Counted from the stretch's first letter, positions 1 through 10,413 are shown. The stretch is DNA of 64,000 bases from Rhodoferax sp. (GCF_030646845.1 NZ_JAUSLE010000010.1:1-64000); one strand, 5' to 3'. Numbers and translations are program-made. The notes: generated by a model from the sequence alone, not told the origin.

Positions 1-136
1 CCAGCGTGGCCGCACCAAATTGCCAGTCGGTAAAGGACATGACAGCCACGATGGCCACGGGTATCACCAGCAAGGCAATGATGAGCACCGTAGCGGGTGT
101 CAGCAGGAGGGCCGTGTGAAGCGGATTGACTCGCAT
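1..136 (-). CDS. ABC transporter permease, N-terminal fragment (runs off window start)
   Basis: Reverse-strand translation MRVNPLHTALLLTPATVLIIALLVIPVAIVAVMSFTDWQFGAATL: hydrophobic MalF/UgpA-type permease N-terminus, directly upstream of a MalK-type ATPase gene. Confidence 0.6.
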   Translation of the reverse strand, partial: MRVNPLHTALLLTPATVLIIALLVIPVAIVAVMSFTDWQFGAATL

Positions 137-145
137 GTTCCAGCC

Positions 146-1294
146 TCAGGCGGCTTCGCCCATCAAAACCGAAAAGGGTTCAAACGCCCGGCGCTGACCA
201 TCGGCATCGAACAGATGAATCTCACCAAGAGGAACTGAAACCCGCAGGGTCTGGCCGACCCGAATTCCGTGGCTGTTGGCGGGCAGGCAGAAAACAGACG
301 TTTCTTCGGTGCCGTCAACCTGGAGTGATGCAATCTGTTCGGCACCGGTGTACTCCACGCTGACAACGACGCCTTGAACCTGCATGCCATCCCTGGACTC
401 GAGACACCCGGCCTGCGGTCTGAACGCAACATGACATGTGCCAGACCTGCCATGGGAATGGCCGACTTGACGCCCTTGTGCCCACACCGCGCCATGGGCT
501 CTGACTTCAGCATCGAGCAAGTTGATGCGTGGTGCACCCACAAAGCGAGCGACATCGAGGTTGGCTGGCTGGGTGTAAATTTCTTCGGGTGTTCCGATTT
601 GCAGGATGAGTCCCTCACGCATCACGGCCACACGGTCCGACATGGACATGGCTTCATGCTGGTCATGCGTGACGTAGATGAAAGTCACGCCCAACTGGTC
701 ATGGAGCTGACGGATTTCCGTACGTAGCGCCTGGCGCAGGTTGGCGTCGAGGTTGGAGAGGGGTTCGTCGAAAAGAAAGACCGCAGGGTGACGCACCATG
801 GCACGGGCAAGGGCCACTCGCTGACGTTGTCCGCCAGACAGCTGTGCGGGCTTGCGCTCCCAAAGTCCATCAATGCCAAGACTCTGCGCCACCTTTCGGG
901 CATTGGCTTGCGCCTCCGCCTTGACGCGACGTGTGTTGGCCGAAAAGAATTTCGCGCCGGGCAGCCTACCCCAGAAATTGAGGCCTCGCATCAGCAGAGG
1001 CGTGCAGATGTTGCCGCCTACCGTCATGTGCGGGTACAGGGCGTACGACTGGAAGACCATGGCGCAGTCGCGCTGACTGGGTGACAAGGCCAGCAGGTCG
1101 CGCTGGCCCAGCCGAATCGAGCCCGCATCAGGCTGGTCCAGCCCTGCAATCAATTTGAGCAAGGTGGATTTGCCGCAGCCCGAGGAGCCCAACAGCGTCA
1201 GGAACTCACCCTCCTTGACAGTCAGGTCCAGTCCCTTGAGGACCTTGGTGTCGCCGAATTGCTTGGTGAGTCCGGAAATATGAATGTCAGGCAT
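146..1294 (-). CDS. ABC transporter ATP-binding protein, MalK/UgpC type
   Basis: Walker A GSSGCGKST, signature LSGGQRQRVALARA, Walker B VFLFDEP, C-terminal TOBE-like region. Confidence 0.9.
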   Translation of the reverse strand: MPDIHISGLTKQFGDTKVLKGLDLTVKEGEFLTLLGSSGCGKSTLLKLIAGLDQPDAGSIRLGQRDLLALSPSQRDCAMVFQSYALYPHMTVGGNICTPLLMRGLNFWGRLPGAKFFSANTRRVKAEAQANARKVAQSLGIDGLWERKPAQLSGGQRQRVALARAMVRHPAVFLFDEPLSNLDANLRQALRTEIRQLHDQLGVTFIYVTHDQHEAMSMSDRVAVMREGLILQIGTPEEIYTQPANLDVARFVGAPRINLLDAEVRAHGAVWAQGRQVGHSHGRSGTCHVAFRPQAGCLESRDGMQVQGVVVSVEYTGAEQIASLQVDGTEETSVFCLPANSHGIRVGQTLRVSVPLGEIHLFDADGQRRAFEPFSVLMGEAA

Positions 1295-1991
1295 GGCAAG
1301 CGTCCCTGGTGGCAGATTGATGGCCGAGAACCCAGTTCGTCAACTGGTCGTAATCGCTGAAACTAAACACGTTGGGAAGCAGGTCACCGGGTTGCCCTGC
1401 ATATCCACCGAGGTGAGCGGCGAAGCGAACCTGCGACTGTTGGGCACAAGTGGCATCCATGTAGGAGTCGCCCACAAACAAGGCTTCGGACGCCGATATC
1501 CCCATATGCTCCAGCACCAGGAGCAGTGGGTCTGCCGCTGGCTTGGGATGAGGTGCATCACCCATTCCAACGATGACGTCGAAAACGCCTTCGATGCGAG
1601 CTTGGGCCAGCAAGACCTCGGTTGAGGCGCGGTCGCGGTTGGTGCAGATGCCAAGCTTCAAATCCGGCGTTTTGAGCGCCGACAATGCATCGTGCAAATG
1701 GGCATACAAAGGCGCCGCTGGCAACCATCGCTGCATGTACTGCTCCAGATACTCAATTTCCAGTTGGGTTGCCAACCCTGGCTCCACGGGAACTGTTTGC
1801 AGGGCAATCGACTTGCGAAACATCGCCCGTAAACCTTCGTTGAGCGCCGTGCGCAAGAGCGATGTTGAAACTTCCCGCAGACCGGCCTGGACCAGCACGC
1901 TATTGGCAGCAGCCGCGAGCGATGGCAATGTGTCAAACAGGGTGCCATCGACATCAAAAATGACCGCTCGAAAATGTCCGTTTGTGTTCAT
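1287..1991 (-). CDS. HAD-family phosphatase (Gph-like)
   Basis: AVIFDVDGTLFDT, GICTNR, HPKPAADPLL, FVGDSYMD HAD motifs; start at MNTNGHF. Confidence 0.85.
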   Translation of the reverse strand: MNTNGHFRAVIFDVDGTLFDTLPSLAAAANSVLVQAGLREVSTSLLRTALNEGLRAMFRKSIALQTVPVEPGLATQLEIEYLEQYMQRWLPAAPLYAHLHDALSALKTPDLKLGICTNRDRASTEVLLAQARIEGVFDVIVGMGDAPHPKPAADPLLLVLEHMGISASEALFVGDSYMDATCAQQSQVRFAAHLGGYAGQPGDLLPNVFSFSDYDQLTNWVLGHQSATRDACHA

Positions 1992-2105
1992 GCGTTGAAT
2001 GTTACGAACAATAAATGTCACTTTCATGACTTAATCTGCTCATACAGTGGCAATATCTGTCCCAGTCTGTTCGTTTCCAGGTCCAGTCATCACCTCAGGT
2101 TTCAC

Positions 2106-2906
2106 ATGCTCAAAGCCGCTCGCCACAAAGAAATCGTTACCCTGCTTCACAACGGCGGGGTCGTGGAGGTCAATACTTTGGCCGACAGATTTCAGACCTC
2201 ACCCATCACGATTCGGCGAGACTTAATCGAACTTCATGAACGAGGGTTGGTCGAACGCACCCGTGGCGGCGCCGTCTCGGGGGAGGTCATTGCCGAGGGT
2301 TGGGCCCGCTACGAAAGCATCAGCTACGCGGAACGTGAGCGCGAGAATGTCCGGGAAAAGCGGGCGATTGCTGAGTTGGCTGCGCAGCATGTTTCCGATG
2401 GCGACTGCATTTTGGTCAATGCCGGCACGACCTCACGTCATTTTGCGGAGGCCTTGCGCGGTCATCACAATCTGCATGTCGTGACCAACGGCTTGACGGT
2501 TGCGATGGAGTTCGCCAGAAGCCAGAACGCATCCGTTTATCTTTTACCGGGCACTGTTGACTTCAAGAAAATGGCATCGGTTTGTCGTCCGGCTCCCGGC
2601 ACGTTTGACGACATCACAGTACGTGCGGCGTTTCTCGGCGTCAACGGCATTTCGCCTTCCGCTGGTATCTCCATGCTGTCCCCGGAGGAGGCCGCGATGA
2701 ACCGGGCCTTCATGGAAGCAGCCCAGACAGTCACTGTCCTGGTGGACTCATCGAAGTTCCACTCTCAGGCCATTTTCCGGATTGCACATCTGGACAAAGT
2801 GACGCGCATCATCACGGATGCAGGCATCGACCAGGGCATTCGTGAGGCGCTTGAAAAGTTGGATGTCGAGGTGCTCATAGCTTCACCGGATGATGCTTCG
2901 CCTTGA
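2106..2906 (+). CDS. DeoR/GlpR-family transcriptional regulator
   Basis: N-terminal HTH MLKAARHKEIVTLLHNGGVVEVNTLADRFQTSPITIRRDLIELHERGLVERTRGGA; DeoR sensor domain. Confidence 0.9.
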   Translation: MLKAARHKEIVTLLHNGGVVEVNTLADRFQTSPITIRRDLIELHERGLVERTRGGAVSGEVIAEGWARYESISYAERERENVREKRAIAELAAQHVSDGDCILVNAGTTSRHFAEALRGHHNLHVVTNGLTVAMEFARSQNASVYLLPGTVDFKKMASVCRPAPGTFDDITVRAAFLGVNGISPSAGISMLSPEEAAMNRAFMEAAQTVTVLVDSSKFHSQAIFRIAHLDKVTRIITDAGIDQGIREALEKLDVEVLIASPDDASP

Positions 2907-3214
2907 GTTAAGAGGCGGAGATTCATCTCTGAAACTCCGATGGCATGTTGTTAGGGGAGATGCTCGAACGTCGGCTCTTGGTCGGCAGGCGCCACAGTTA
3001 GACGTTGCGCCGCACCACTTTTCTTGGACGGTGCTTTCCAACTTGGTGTGGCATAGCAATAGTTCTACCGAACCCAGATTCTTGGCTAGCTTACAAATGA
3101 GCGATGCTGCCTTCGTGCGCCGCACTGAAGTTGTTGAGAATCGTCAATCGATTGACTCTTGGTTGCTGTAACTATTAGTCGTTGATTCATTAACAACTAT
3201 TGGGAGCGTCCATT

Positions 3215-3445
3215 ATGAAAGCCGTCGATGTACTGATTCACGTGCACCCAGAACTGTCCCCGATAGACCGGGCCAAGGTAGAACAGGAGGTGGCCGCGTC
3301 TGTCGGTGTAATTTCCGCGAACTTCGACAAACACGAACGCCCACATTTGCTGATCGTTCAGTACAACCCAGACGCGCTTCAATCCAGTCAGATACTTGAG
3401 ATGGTGAAGCGACTCGATCCGGATGCTTCCCTGGTAGGCTTGTGA
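3215..3445 (+). CDS. Small HMA-fold-like protein without CxxC
   Basis: 76 aa MKAVDVLIHVHPELSPIDRAKVEQEVAASVGVISANF...LLIVQYNPDALQSSQILEMVKRLDPDASLVGL, resembling a heavy-metal-associated domain topology without cysteines. Confidence 0.6.
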   Translation: MKAVDVLIHVHPELSPIDRAKVEQEVAASVGVISANFDKHERPHLLIVQYNPDALQSSQILEMVKRLDPDASLVGL

Positions 3446-3681
3446 CCAGTTTCTTGCGCACATTCAGGATGTGCAAGGTACCCCCACCAGCAATCAAGGA
3501 TTGGTTTCAAGGGCAGGTCTTGGCCGCGAACAGTCAGCCAGTCGTTAAACGCCACGGACAGCAGTCGCAGTTGGGCAAGCGTTCAAGGCGAAACATATGT
3601 CGCGGTGAGTGCCATCCATTCAGGCCCCATTGCGTTGCGGTTGAACCGCACTGCCTGCCTGCGCAGTGACACGGTGGTTCC

Positions 3682-4491
3682 CTAAATCAGCGACTTGCGA
3701 ATCCGCGCAGAGATCACGTCAATCACCGTCACCGTCACGATGATGATGATCATCACGGCGCAAGTTTCGGCGTATTGGAAGCCGCGGATGATTTCCCACA
3801 GGATGACACCGATGCCGCCGGCGCCGACCATGCCCACCACCGAGGCAGAGCGCACGTTGGACTCAAACCGGTACAGCGAATAGGAAATCCACAGGGGCAG
3901 CACCTGCGGGATGATGCCGTAGACGATTTCTTCCAGTGCATTGGCACCGGTGGCGCGGATGCCTTCAACCGGTTGGGAATCAATGGATTCGACCGCTTCC
4001 GAAAACAGTTTGGCCAGAATGCCGGTGGTATGCACAAACAGGGCCAGCACACCGGCGAAAGGCCCCAGCCCCACGGCCACGATGAACAGCATGGCAAACA
4101 CCATCTCGTTGATGGCGCGGGCCGCGTCCATCAGGCGCCGCACTGGCTGGTGAATCCACCAGGGCGTGATATTGGCCGACGACAGCAAACCCAGCGGTAC
4201 CGCAAACACAACGGCCAGGGCAGTGCCCCACAGCGCAATTTGCACGGTGATGACCATTTCCCGCAGGTACATGCGCCAATCGCCAAATTTCGGCGGGAAG
4301 AAATCGGCGACATAAGTGGCCATGTTGCCGGCATCGCGCACCAGGTCAAATGGCCGCATATCGGCGCCCTGCCAGGAGCCCGCCAGCAAGGCCAGCAAGA
4401 TGCCCCACGCCAGCAAGCCCAGCAGGCTGGCCCGAGGTATCTGCATCGCCGGTGCTGCGGACAACACCGGCGTGCTGACAGGCGCGCTCAC
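3682..4491 (-). CDS. phnE: Phosphonate/phosphite-type ABC transporter permease PhnE
   Basis: PhnE-like membrane protein ([42 protein letters not shown]); last gene of phnCDE order. Confidence 0.88.
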   Translation of the reverse strand: MSAPVSTPVLSAAPAMQIPRASLLGLLAWGILLALLAGSWQGADMRPFDLVRDAGNMATYVADFFPPKFGDWRMYLREMVITVQIALWGTALAVVFAVPLGLLSSANITPWWIHQPVRRLMDAARAINEMVFAMLFIVAVGLGPFAGVLALFVHTTGILAKLFSEAVESIDSQPVEGIRATGANALEEIVYGIIPQVLPLWISYSLYRFESNVRSASVVGMVGAGGIGVILWEIIRGFQYAETCAVMIIIIVTVTVIDVISARIRKSLI

Positions 4492-4537
4492 GCCTGCACC
4501 TCAAGCAAACAGAACAGGGGTTGAGGTGCCCGACGCA

Positions 4538-5506
4538 TTACTTGGCCTGGCCCAGCGCGGCCAGCTGTTTGTCGATGTCAGCCAGTTTGGCCTGCTTGTC
4601 GGCGGCAGCAAGATTGGCATCGGCTTCGAACTTGTTGCGGGCCTTGAACAATTCAAGCTGACGAATCGGAATGAGCTGGCTGTTGGTGGATGCCTTGAAG
4701 CCGGACAGCTTGGAGAGCTTGAACAAGGCATCTTTTTCCTGCTGGCCGCCCTGGCCATAGGTGTAGAAGAAATCGCGCACTTTGGCCTTGGTAGCTTCGG
4801 GCAGGTCTTTGCGAATAACCAGCGGGTCCAGCGGGATGAGTGGCGAGGTCCAGATGATGCGCAAGTCATTGAACTTGGCAGGCAGCTTGTCTTTCAGCTT
4901 GTCCAGGTTCTCGCTGTTGTTGGTGGCCACGTCAACCTGCTTGTTCGCGACTGCCAGCGAATTGGTTTCATGGTTGGCGCTGCGCGTGAGCTTGAAGAAG
5001 GTCTTCGGGTCAATCTTGTTCTGGGCAAATACGTAATAGCTGGGCACCAGGAAGCCCGAGGTGGAGTTGGGGTCGCCGTTGCCGAAGGACAGGTTCTTGC
5101 CCTGTTTCAGCATGTCGTCCAGCGACTTGAGCGGGCTGTCCTTGTGCACGATCAGGTGCGAGTAGTAGCCCTGTGTGCCGTCGGCGTTGACCATCTGGGC
5201 AAACACTTCACCGCTGGCGCGATCGACCGCTTCCATCGCCGACTTGTTGCCAAACCAGGCCACGTGCACCTTGTTGAAGCGCATGCCTTCAATGATGCCG
5301 GCGTAATCCGGGGCGAAGAAGGCGTTGACCTTCATACCGGTCTTTTTGGCCATGCCGTCCAGGATCGGTTGCCAGTCCGACTTCAGGTTTTGTGACGATT
5401 CAGTCGAGATGATGCCGAAGTTGAGTTCCTTCAGTTCCTGGGCTGCCACCGGGTTGATGGCAATGAGGGTGGCGCCAGCCAGGGTGGCGAGCAGTTTCTT
5501 GATCAT
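4538..5506 (-). CDS. phnD: Phosphate/phosphite/phosphonate ABC transporter substrate-binding protein PhnD
   Basis: Signal peptide MIKKLLATLAGATLIAINPVAAQ; PhnD motifs (LNFGIISTESSQNLKSDWQPILDGMAKKTGMKVNAFFAPDYAGIIEGMRF). Confidence 0.88.
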   Translation of the reverse strand: MIKKLLATLAGATLIAINPVAAQELKELNFGIISTESSQNLKSDWQPILDGMAKKTGMKVNAFFAPDYAGIIEGMRFNKVHVAWFGNKSAMEAVDRASGEVFAQMVNADGTQGYYSHLIVHKDSPLKSLDDMLKQGKNLSFGNGDPNSTSGFLVPSYYVFAQNKIDPKTFFKLTRSANHETNSLAVANKQVDVATNNSENLDKLKDKLPAKFNDLRIIWTSPLIPLDPLVIRKDLPEATKAKVRDFFYTYGQGGQQEKDALFKLSKLSGFKASTNSQLIPIRQLELFKARNKFEADANLAAADKQAKLADIDKQLAALGQAK

Positions 5507-5552
5507 GGGAGTTTCCTTTGTAGAGATTGATCGGACAGATGGCAAATTGAGT

Positions 5553-6425
5553 TCAGGCGGCACGCGCGAGGGGTGCCAGCGGCGCTGGCCAGGCCAGATG
5601 CGGCACGGCGGGCTTGCTGTCCTGCAGGCTGGAGATGTGGTCGCCGAGCGCCAGGATGTCGTCGGCCTCGGCGCCGTAGAGTTCGCGCAGCAAGGTCGGT
5701 GTGAGGGCCACCGACGGGCCGTCGTACACGACGCGGCCCCGGTGCAGGGCGACAGTGCGGGCGCAGTACTTCATGGCGACGTTGACCTGGTGCAGGGACA
5801 CCACCACGGTGCATTTGTCTTCCCGATTGACACGCGCAAGGATGTCCATCACCTTGCGCGACGACTCGGGGTCGAGCGAGGCAATGGGCTCATCGGCCAG
5901 GATCACCTTGGCGCCCTGCACCAGGGCGCGTGCAATGGCGGCACGCTGCTGCTGGCCGCCCGACAGGGTTGAGGCGCGCTGGGCGCAGCATTCGGCGATG
6001 CCCACGCGTCTCAGGGCATCAACGCCGCCGGCCACTTCGGAGGGCGTGAACCAGCGCAGCAGGCTGCGCCACAGGGGAACCCGGTGCAGCGTGCCGGCCA
6101 GTACGTTGACGATCACAGGAAGGCGGTCCACCAGGTTGAACTGCTGGAACACAAAGCCAACGTCAGCCCGGGTCTGCCGGATGTCGGACGCGATCTTGCC
6201 GCTTTGCTGGACCGTCTTGCCGTGGATCTGGATCAGACCCTGGCCGGAACCGTCCCCGACCATGAGGCCGGCCATGTGGCGCAACAGGGTTGACTTGCCG
6301 GAACCGGAGGCGCCAATCAGCGCCACCATCTCGCCGGCTTGGATATCCAGATCAACGTCATGCAACGCCTTGCGTCCGCCGGGAAACGTTTTGTTCAGTG
6401 CCTTGATGCTGATGGCGATGGTCAT
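5553..6425 (-). CDS. phnC: Phosphonate ABC transporter ATP-binding protein PhnC
   Basis: Walker [11 protein letters not shown], signature [14 protein letters not shown], Walker B VILADEP; PhnC-like [21 protein letters not shown]. Confidence 0.9.
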   Translation of the reverse strand: MTIAISIKALNKTFPGGRKALHDVDLDIQAGEMVALIGASGSGKSTLLRHMAGLMVGDGSGQGLIQIHGKTVQQSGKIASDIRQTRADVGFVFQQFNLVDRLPVIVNVLAGTLHRVPLWRSLLRWFTPSEVAGGVDALRRVGIAECCAQRASTLSGGQQQRAAIARALVQGAKVILADEPIASLDPESSRKVMDILARVNREDKCTVVVSLHQVNVAMKYCARTVALHRGRVVYDGPSVALTPTLLRELYGAEADDILALGDHISSLQDSKPAVPHLAWPAPLAPLARAA

Positions 6426-6591
6426 GATTCCTCCGTGTCAATGCGCAGACCATATCGGCGCAATATGACAAACAGGTGTCAGTCCCAAATTTGGCTCGGC
6501 CGGATCTACACCCGCCCGCCACGCCGACCACGCACTGCAAGCAGGAAAAGCTTATGTCCACGGCCAGAAGGCCGCCGTAGAATTGCCTGCC

Positions 6592-7740
6592 ATGACCAAA
6601 TTGACCCGACGTCTGTTGCTGGCTGGAGGCGGTATGGCATTGGCTGCGACCGGCATCAGCGGCTATCTCATCAAGCATCCCAGGCCTGCACCCATTGGCT
6701 TTGACTTCACTCCGGAGGAGTTGGCACGGGCGCGGGCGTTGCTCTCGCGTCATCCTTCTATTGATGCCCATGCCCATCCGGGCCGGACCTTTGTGGACGG
6801 GGCGGAAAATCTGTCCGGGCTGGTCTGGCTCTACGCAAAGCTGGGAACGTTTGAGAAAAGGACCATTGCCGATATGCAATCGGGCGGGTTGACCGCCGCA
6901 GCCTTTGCCGCCGTATCAGATTTTCAGACGCTCGGCACCGCCGGTGAAGGCTTGACGACGGTACGGAACTTCGAACCCGGTGAAGCCTGGGCAAGCTACA
7001 AACGGCAAATCGGCAATATCCAGGCGCTGGCCGCCAGTGGGCTGGTTTATCCCGTCAAGGCCCTGGCAGATTTTCAGTCAGCCAGGGCGGCGGGCAAGCC
7101 CGGCGCGCTCTTGACCGTGGAAGGTGGCGATTTCCTGGAAGGCAAACCGGAGCGTGTGGCCGAAGCCCATGCCGATGGCGTGCGGTCCATCACCCTCATG
7201 CACTACCGCAACAATGAGCTGGGCGACATCATCACCGGCGCCCCCGTTCATGGAAAACTGAGCGACGCAGGCGTGGCGGTGGTCAAGGCCATGAACGCCG
7301 TCGGCATGGTGATCGACCTTGCCCACGCCTCGGAAGCGACCGCCATGGGCGCCATTCGCGCGTCGTCGAAACCCGTGATGGCATCGCACGTTCATGTGCA
7401 CAGCGAAAAACTTCATCACCCGCGCTTCATTTCACTCGATCTGGCCAAGGCCGTTGCACAGACGGGCGGTGGCGTGCTCGGTGCGTGGCCTGCCGGGGTT
7501 GGCATTGTCGATCTCAATGGCTTTGTCGACCGCACCTTTGAGCTGATCGATCATGTCGGCATTGAGCACGTCTGTCTGGGAACCGACATGGATGCCAACT
7601 ACAAGCCGGTATTTGATACTTATGCCAATCTGCCTCTTTATGTTGCGGGGCTATTGAAGCGAGGCCTGCAGGAGCCCGAGGTGGCGAAGCTGATTGGCGG
7701 CAATTTTCTGCGCGTGTTTGCCGCAGTGCAGGGCGTCTGA
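6592..7740 (+). CDS. Membrane dipeptidase (peptidase M19), probable Tat-exported
   Basis: Twin-Arg-like leader MTKLTRRLLLAGGGMALAATGISGYL; HPSIDAHAHPG, LLTVEGGDFLEG, HYRNNELGDI, VIDLAHASE, HVCLGTDMD. Confidence 0.85.
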   Translation: MTKLTRRLLLAGGGMALAATGISGYLIKHPRPAPIGFDFTPEELARARALLSRHPSIDAHAHPGRTFVDGAENLSGLVWLYAKLGTFEKRTIADMQSGGLTAAAFAAVSDFQTLGTAGEGLTTVRNFEPGEAWASYKRQIGNIQALAASGLVYPVKALADFQSARAAGKPGALLTVEGGDFLEGKPERVAEAHADGVRSITLMHYRNNELGDIITGAPVHGKLSDAGVAVVKAMNAVGMVIDLAHASEATAMGAIRASSKPVMASHVHVHSEKLHHPRFISLDLAKAVAQTGGGVLGAWPAGVGIVDLNGFVDRTFELIDHVGIEHVCLGTDMDANYKPVFDTYANLPLYVAGLLKRGLQEPEVAKLIGGNFLRVFAAVQGV

Positions 7741-7777
7741 CCGGCCCTTGTCGCAAACATTCCCGGACCCTGCCGAA

Positions 7778-8206
7778 CTAACTGCTGATGTAGCTCGTCA
7801 ACTGCGAAATGGTCTGCTCATGGTCGGCAATGATGTCGTCCATGATGTCGCGTATCGAGATCATGCCCAGCACCTGCCCGCCGTCCATCACGGGCAGGTG
7901 GCGGATCTTCTTCTGGCTCATCAAGGCCATGCAGGCACGGGTGCCGGTTCGGGGTGTGACGGTGATGACGTCGCGGGTCATGATCTCGGCCACGGTGGTT
8001 TCTTTGGAGTTTTTGCCCTGCAGCGCGACCTTGCGGGTGTAGTCGCGCTCGGACACCACGCCCACCAGCTTGCCCTTGTCCATCACGACCATGGCACCCA
8101 CCTCGTAGTCGGCCAACAGCCGCAGTGCCTCAAAGACGGTGACCGAAGGGCTGACCTGAAAGACCGTCGGCTTGCGGCGTTTCAACAATTCCTGAACGGG
8201 TTTCAT
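7778..8206 (-). CDS. CBS domain-containing protein
   Basis: 143 aa, two CBS motifs (GAMVVMDKGKLVGVVSERDYTRKV; HLPVMDGGQVLGMISIRDIMDDI). Confidence 0.9.
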   Translation of the reverse strand: MKPVQELLKRRKPTVFQVSPSVTVFEALRLLADYEVGAMVVMDKGKLVGVVSERDYTRKVALQGKNSKETTVAEIMTRDVITVTPRTGTRACMALMSQKKIRHLPVMDGGQVLGMISIRDIMDDIIADHEQTISQLTSYISS

Positions 8207-8298
8207 GAACACTCCCTTCGATGGATGGACACTGAATCTGCAGTGTAAACAAACTGTTCTGCAATGCAATAGGCGCCGCGCCTGCCTGAGTGGCGGCC

Positions 8299-10413
8299 TC
8301 AGGTTTTCTTCAAAGCCGCTGCGGCCCTCTTGCGTGGCGTGACCACCCGTTTGGCGGGCCCCACCTTCCTGGCTGGCCGCTCGCTCCTGGCGCGCGCCGC
8401 CAGTGCCAGTTCGCGCACCCGCTCGATGTCGGCATCGGAAAACACGCCGTTGACCCCGGAGATGGCCGCCAGCTTCATGCCATGCTTCAAGCCGAGGCGG
8501 TAGATTTCGCGCACCTTCTCCCATTCGATGGCGCGGCCCACGGTGTAGTTCTCGAACCGGCCTTCCAGCGCCAGCACGATGGTTTCGGCCAGACAGGCAT
8601 AGGCCACGTTTTTGGGCAGGCCGATGTTCTTCATCTCCACATCTCCGGGGAGCAGGATTTCGCCGGACTCGACCACCAGCACATCCGGGCGCTTGGCCAC
8701 CTCTTCGGGCGGCAGGTCCAGCGGGCGTGCCACATCGGTGATGACGCAGCCGGGCTTGACTTTCATGATGTCGAGCACCTTCTTGCCAGCGCCGGAGGTG
8801 GCGGTCACGATCATGTCCATGCCGGCGATGTCCTTGTCGGCCCGGGCCGCCAGGAACAAGCTGGCGTCTGGCGTCTCTTTCAGGATGGATTCCTTGAGCG
8901 AGAGCAATTTCGCGGTCTCGGGGGAGACAAGGTAAAGCTCCTCGGCGAAGGTAGCCAGCAGGCGGGCGCAGACGGAGCCGATGGCCCCCGTGGCGCCGAC
9001 CACCATGGCCTTGAATTGCACCTTCTCGCCTTTCTTCGGGGCGGACAGCAACCGCAGGCGCAGCAGGGCGTCATGCGCGGCCCACAGCGCGCCAGAGGCG
9101 CTGTAGCTGTTGCCGGTGGTGATGGGCAGGGGCGCGCGCTTGGCCACCGTCAGCCCCGCATCGCCCACCACTTTGGTGAAGGCGCCCAGGCCCATGATCT
9201 GTGCGCCCAGTCGCTTGGCCACGTCGGCCGCAGCCAGCAAACGGCGGTAGGTGAACTCGGGGCTATGGGCCATGATTTCTTTCGGTGTTCCCCCCACGGA
9301 GATCAACCACCCTTCGGCTTCCACGCCGGTGGGCGATTTGATGCCCGTCACCCTTGAGTAAACAAAGGGCGGGGCATAGGCCATCACCTTCTCGAGCGAG
9401 TTCATGAACAGCGGCGGCGAGACCTGCGACAGCAACTCGATGGGCTTGACGACCTTGAAATATTCCTGCGACAGGGGATGGATGACGAACGCAAAACGGT
9501 TGACGCGCCTGAATCCGTCAGGGTAAATAATGCGCGGCTCCACCTGCAAGTCGGTGATGATTTCCAGGTAATCGTCTTCCAGCAAGTCCTGCGGATCCTT
9601 GCCGGTGGCGGCGATGATCATGGCATCCAGGATATTGGGGCCCAGCACGTGGTTGAACATCGTCGGTGAACCGTCAATCACCATGTAGACGCCTTTGGCC
9701 TTGAACTGGGCCACCCGCTCCTCATTGACCGAGGACGTGATGATGGTCTTGCCGGCCAATTCTTCCGCGCTGAAATCGTCCAGTTCATGCACTGGCGCCA
9801 CAATCACGGTCGCCTTCTGCATCGCCTTGCGCAGCACGAAATGGGTCCACTCCTTCACCGGGGCGGATGACATCACAGCCGGGAGCACCCAGTCCGAAAC
9901 ATAGTGCGCGCCACCGGCATAGAGCTCCAGCGCGCTCAAGGAAGTCAACAGCTTGGGCACCCCGAGCTGCAGCAGAGGGTCGGCAAACTGCAGGTTCTGG
10001 CTGTACTCAGCCATGCACATGGCCAGCTTGTAATTGGTCAGGCCCGAGAAAAACAGGACTCTGGCGTTGTTGAAATAGTTGCCCAGCTTGATCTGCACGT
10101 GGCGCAGAGCCCACTCCTGCAGAATGTCATTGAGACGCCCACCCGTGGTCACCGGAATGCGTTTGACGACGCCCGTCATGCGGGCGCTGTCTTTTTCAAC
10201 GTAGCGACGGGAGCCCACGTTGTAGCTGTCTTTTGCCACCCCCAGCCCAATCACACTGGCCTGTTTTTCCCAGTGTTTCAACAGCTTCACGGCCCTGGTC
10301 GTGCTGCCGTCCGTGCCCAGACGCTGCACACTGATGCGCTGCCCCATGAACGGCGCCACAAACTCAAAATCCTGATCCCGCGCGCCCAGGCTGATACTGA
10401 CCACTTTTTTCAT
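8299..10413 (-). CDS. Long-chain acyl-ACP reductase (AAR)-like dehydrogenase with ~310-aa N-terminal extension
   Basis: C-terminal half carries AAR-like blocks: ITTGNSYSASGALWA, VVGATGAIGSVCARLL, CVITDVARPLDLP, ACLAETIVLALEGRFENYTVGRAIEWEKVREIYRLGLKHGM. Confidence 0.65.
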   Translation of the reverse strand: MKKVVSISLGARDQDFEFVAPFMGQRISVQRLGTDGSTTRAVKLLKHWEKQASVIGLGVAKDSYNVGSRRYVEKDSARMTGVVKRIPVTTGGRLNDILQEWALRHVQIKLGNYFNNARVLFFSGLTNYKLAMCMAEYSQNLQFADPLLQLGVPKLLTSLSALELYAGGAHYVSDWVLPAVMSSAPVKEWTHFVLRKAMQKATVIVAPVHELDDFSAEELAGKTIITSSVNEERVAQFKAKGVYMVIDGSPTMFNHVLGPNILDAMIIAATGKDPQDLLEDDYLEIITDLQVEPRIIYPDGFRRVNRFAFVIHPLSQEYFKVVKPIELLSQVSPPLFMNSLEKVMAYAPPFVYSRVTGIKSPTGVEAEGWLISVGGTPKEIMAHSPEFTYRRLLAAADVAKRLGAQIMGLGAFTKVVGDAGLTVAKRAPLPITTGNSYSASGALWAAHDALLRLRLLSAPKKGEKVQFKAMVVGATGAIGSVCARLLATFAEELYLVSPETAKLLSLKESILKETPDASLFLAARADKDIAGMDMIVTATSGAGKKVLDIMKVKPGCVITDVARPLDLPPEEVAKRPDVLVVESGEILLPGDVEMKNIGLPKNVAYACLAETIVLALEGRFENYTVGRAIEWEKVREIYRLGLKHGMKLAAISGVNGVFSDADIERVRELALAARARSERPARKVGPAKRVVTPRKRAAAALKKT

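Noticed and set aside
3446-3681. ORF 3442-3669 (+) and ORFs 2883-3171 in the gaps around the small HMA-like gene
   Set aside because: No recognisable domain, no SD, composition unlike coding; treated as non-coding or decayed sequence
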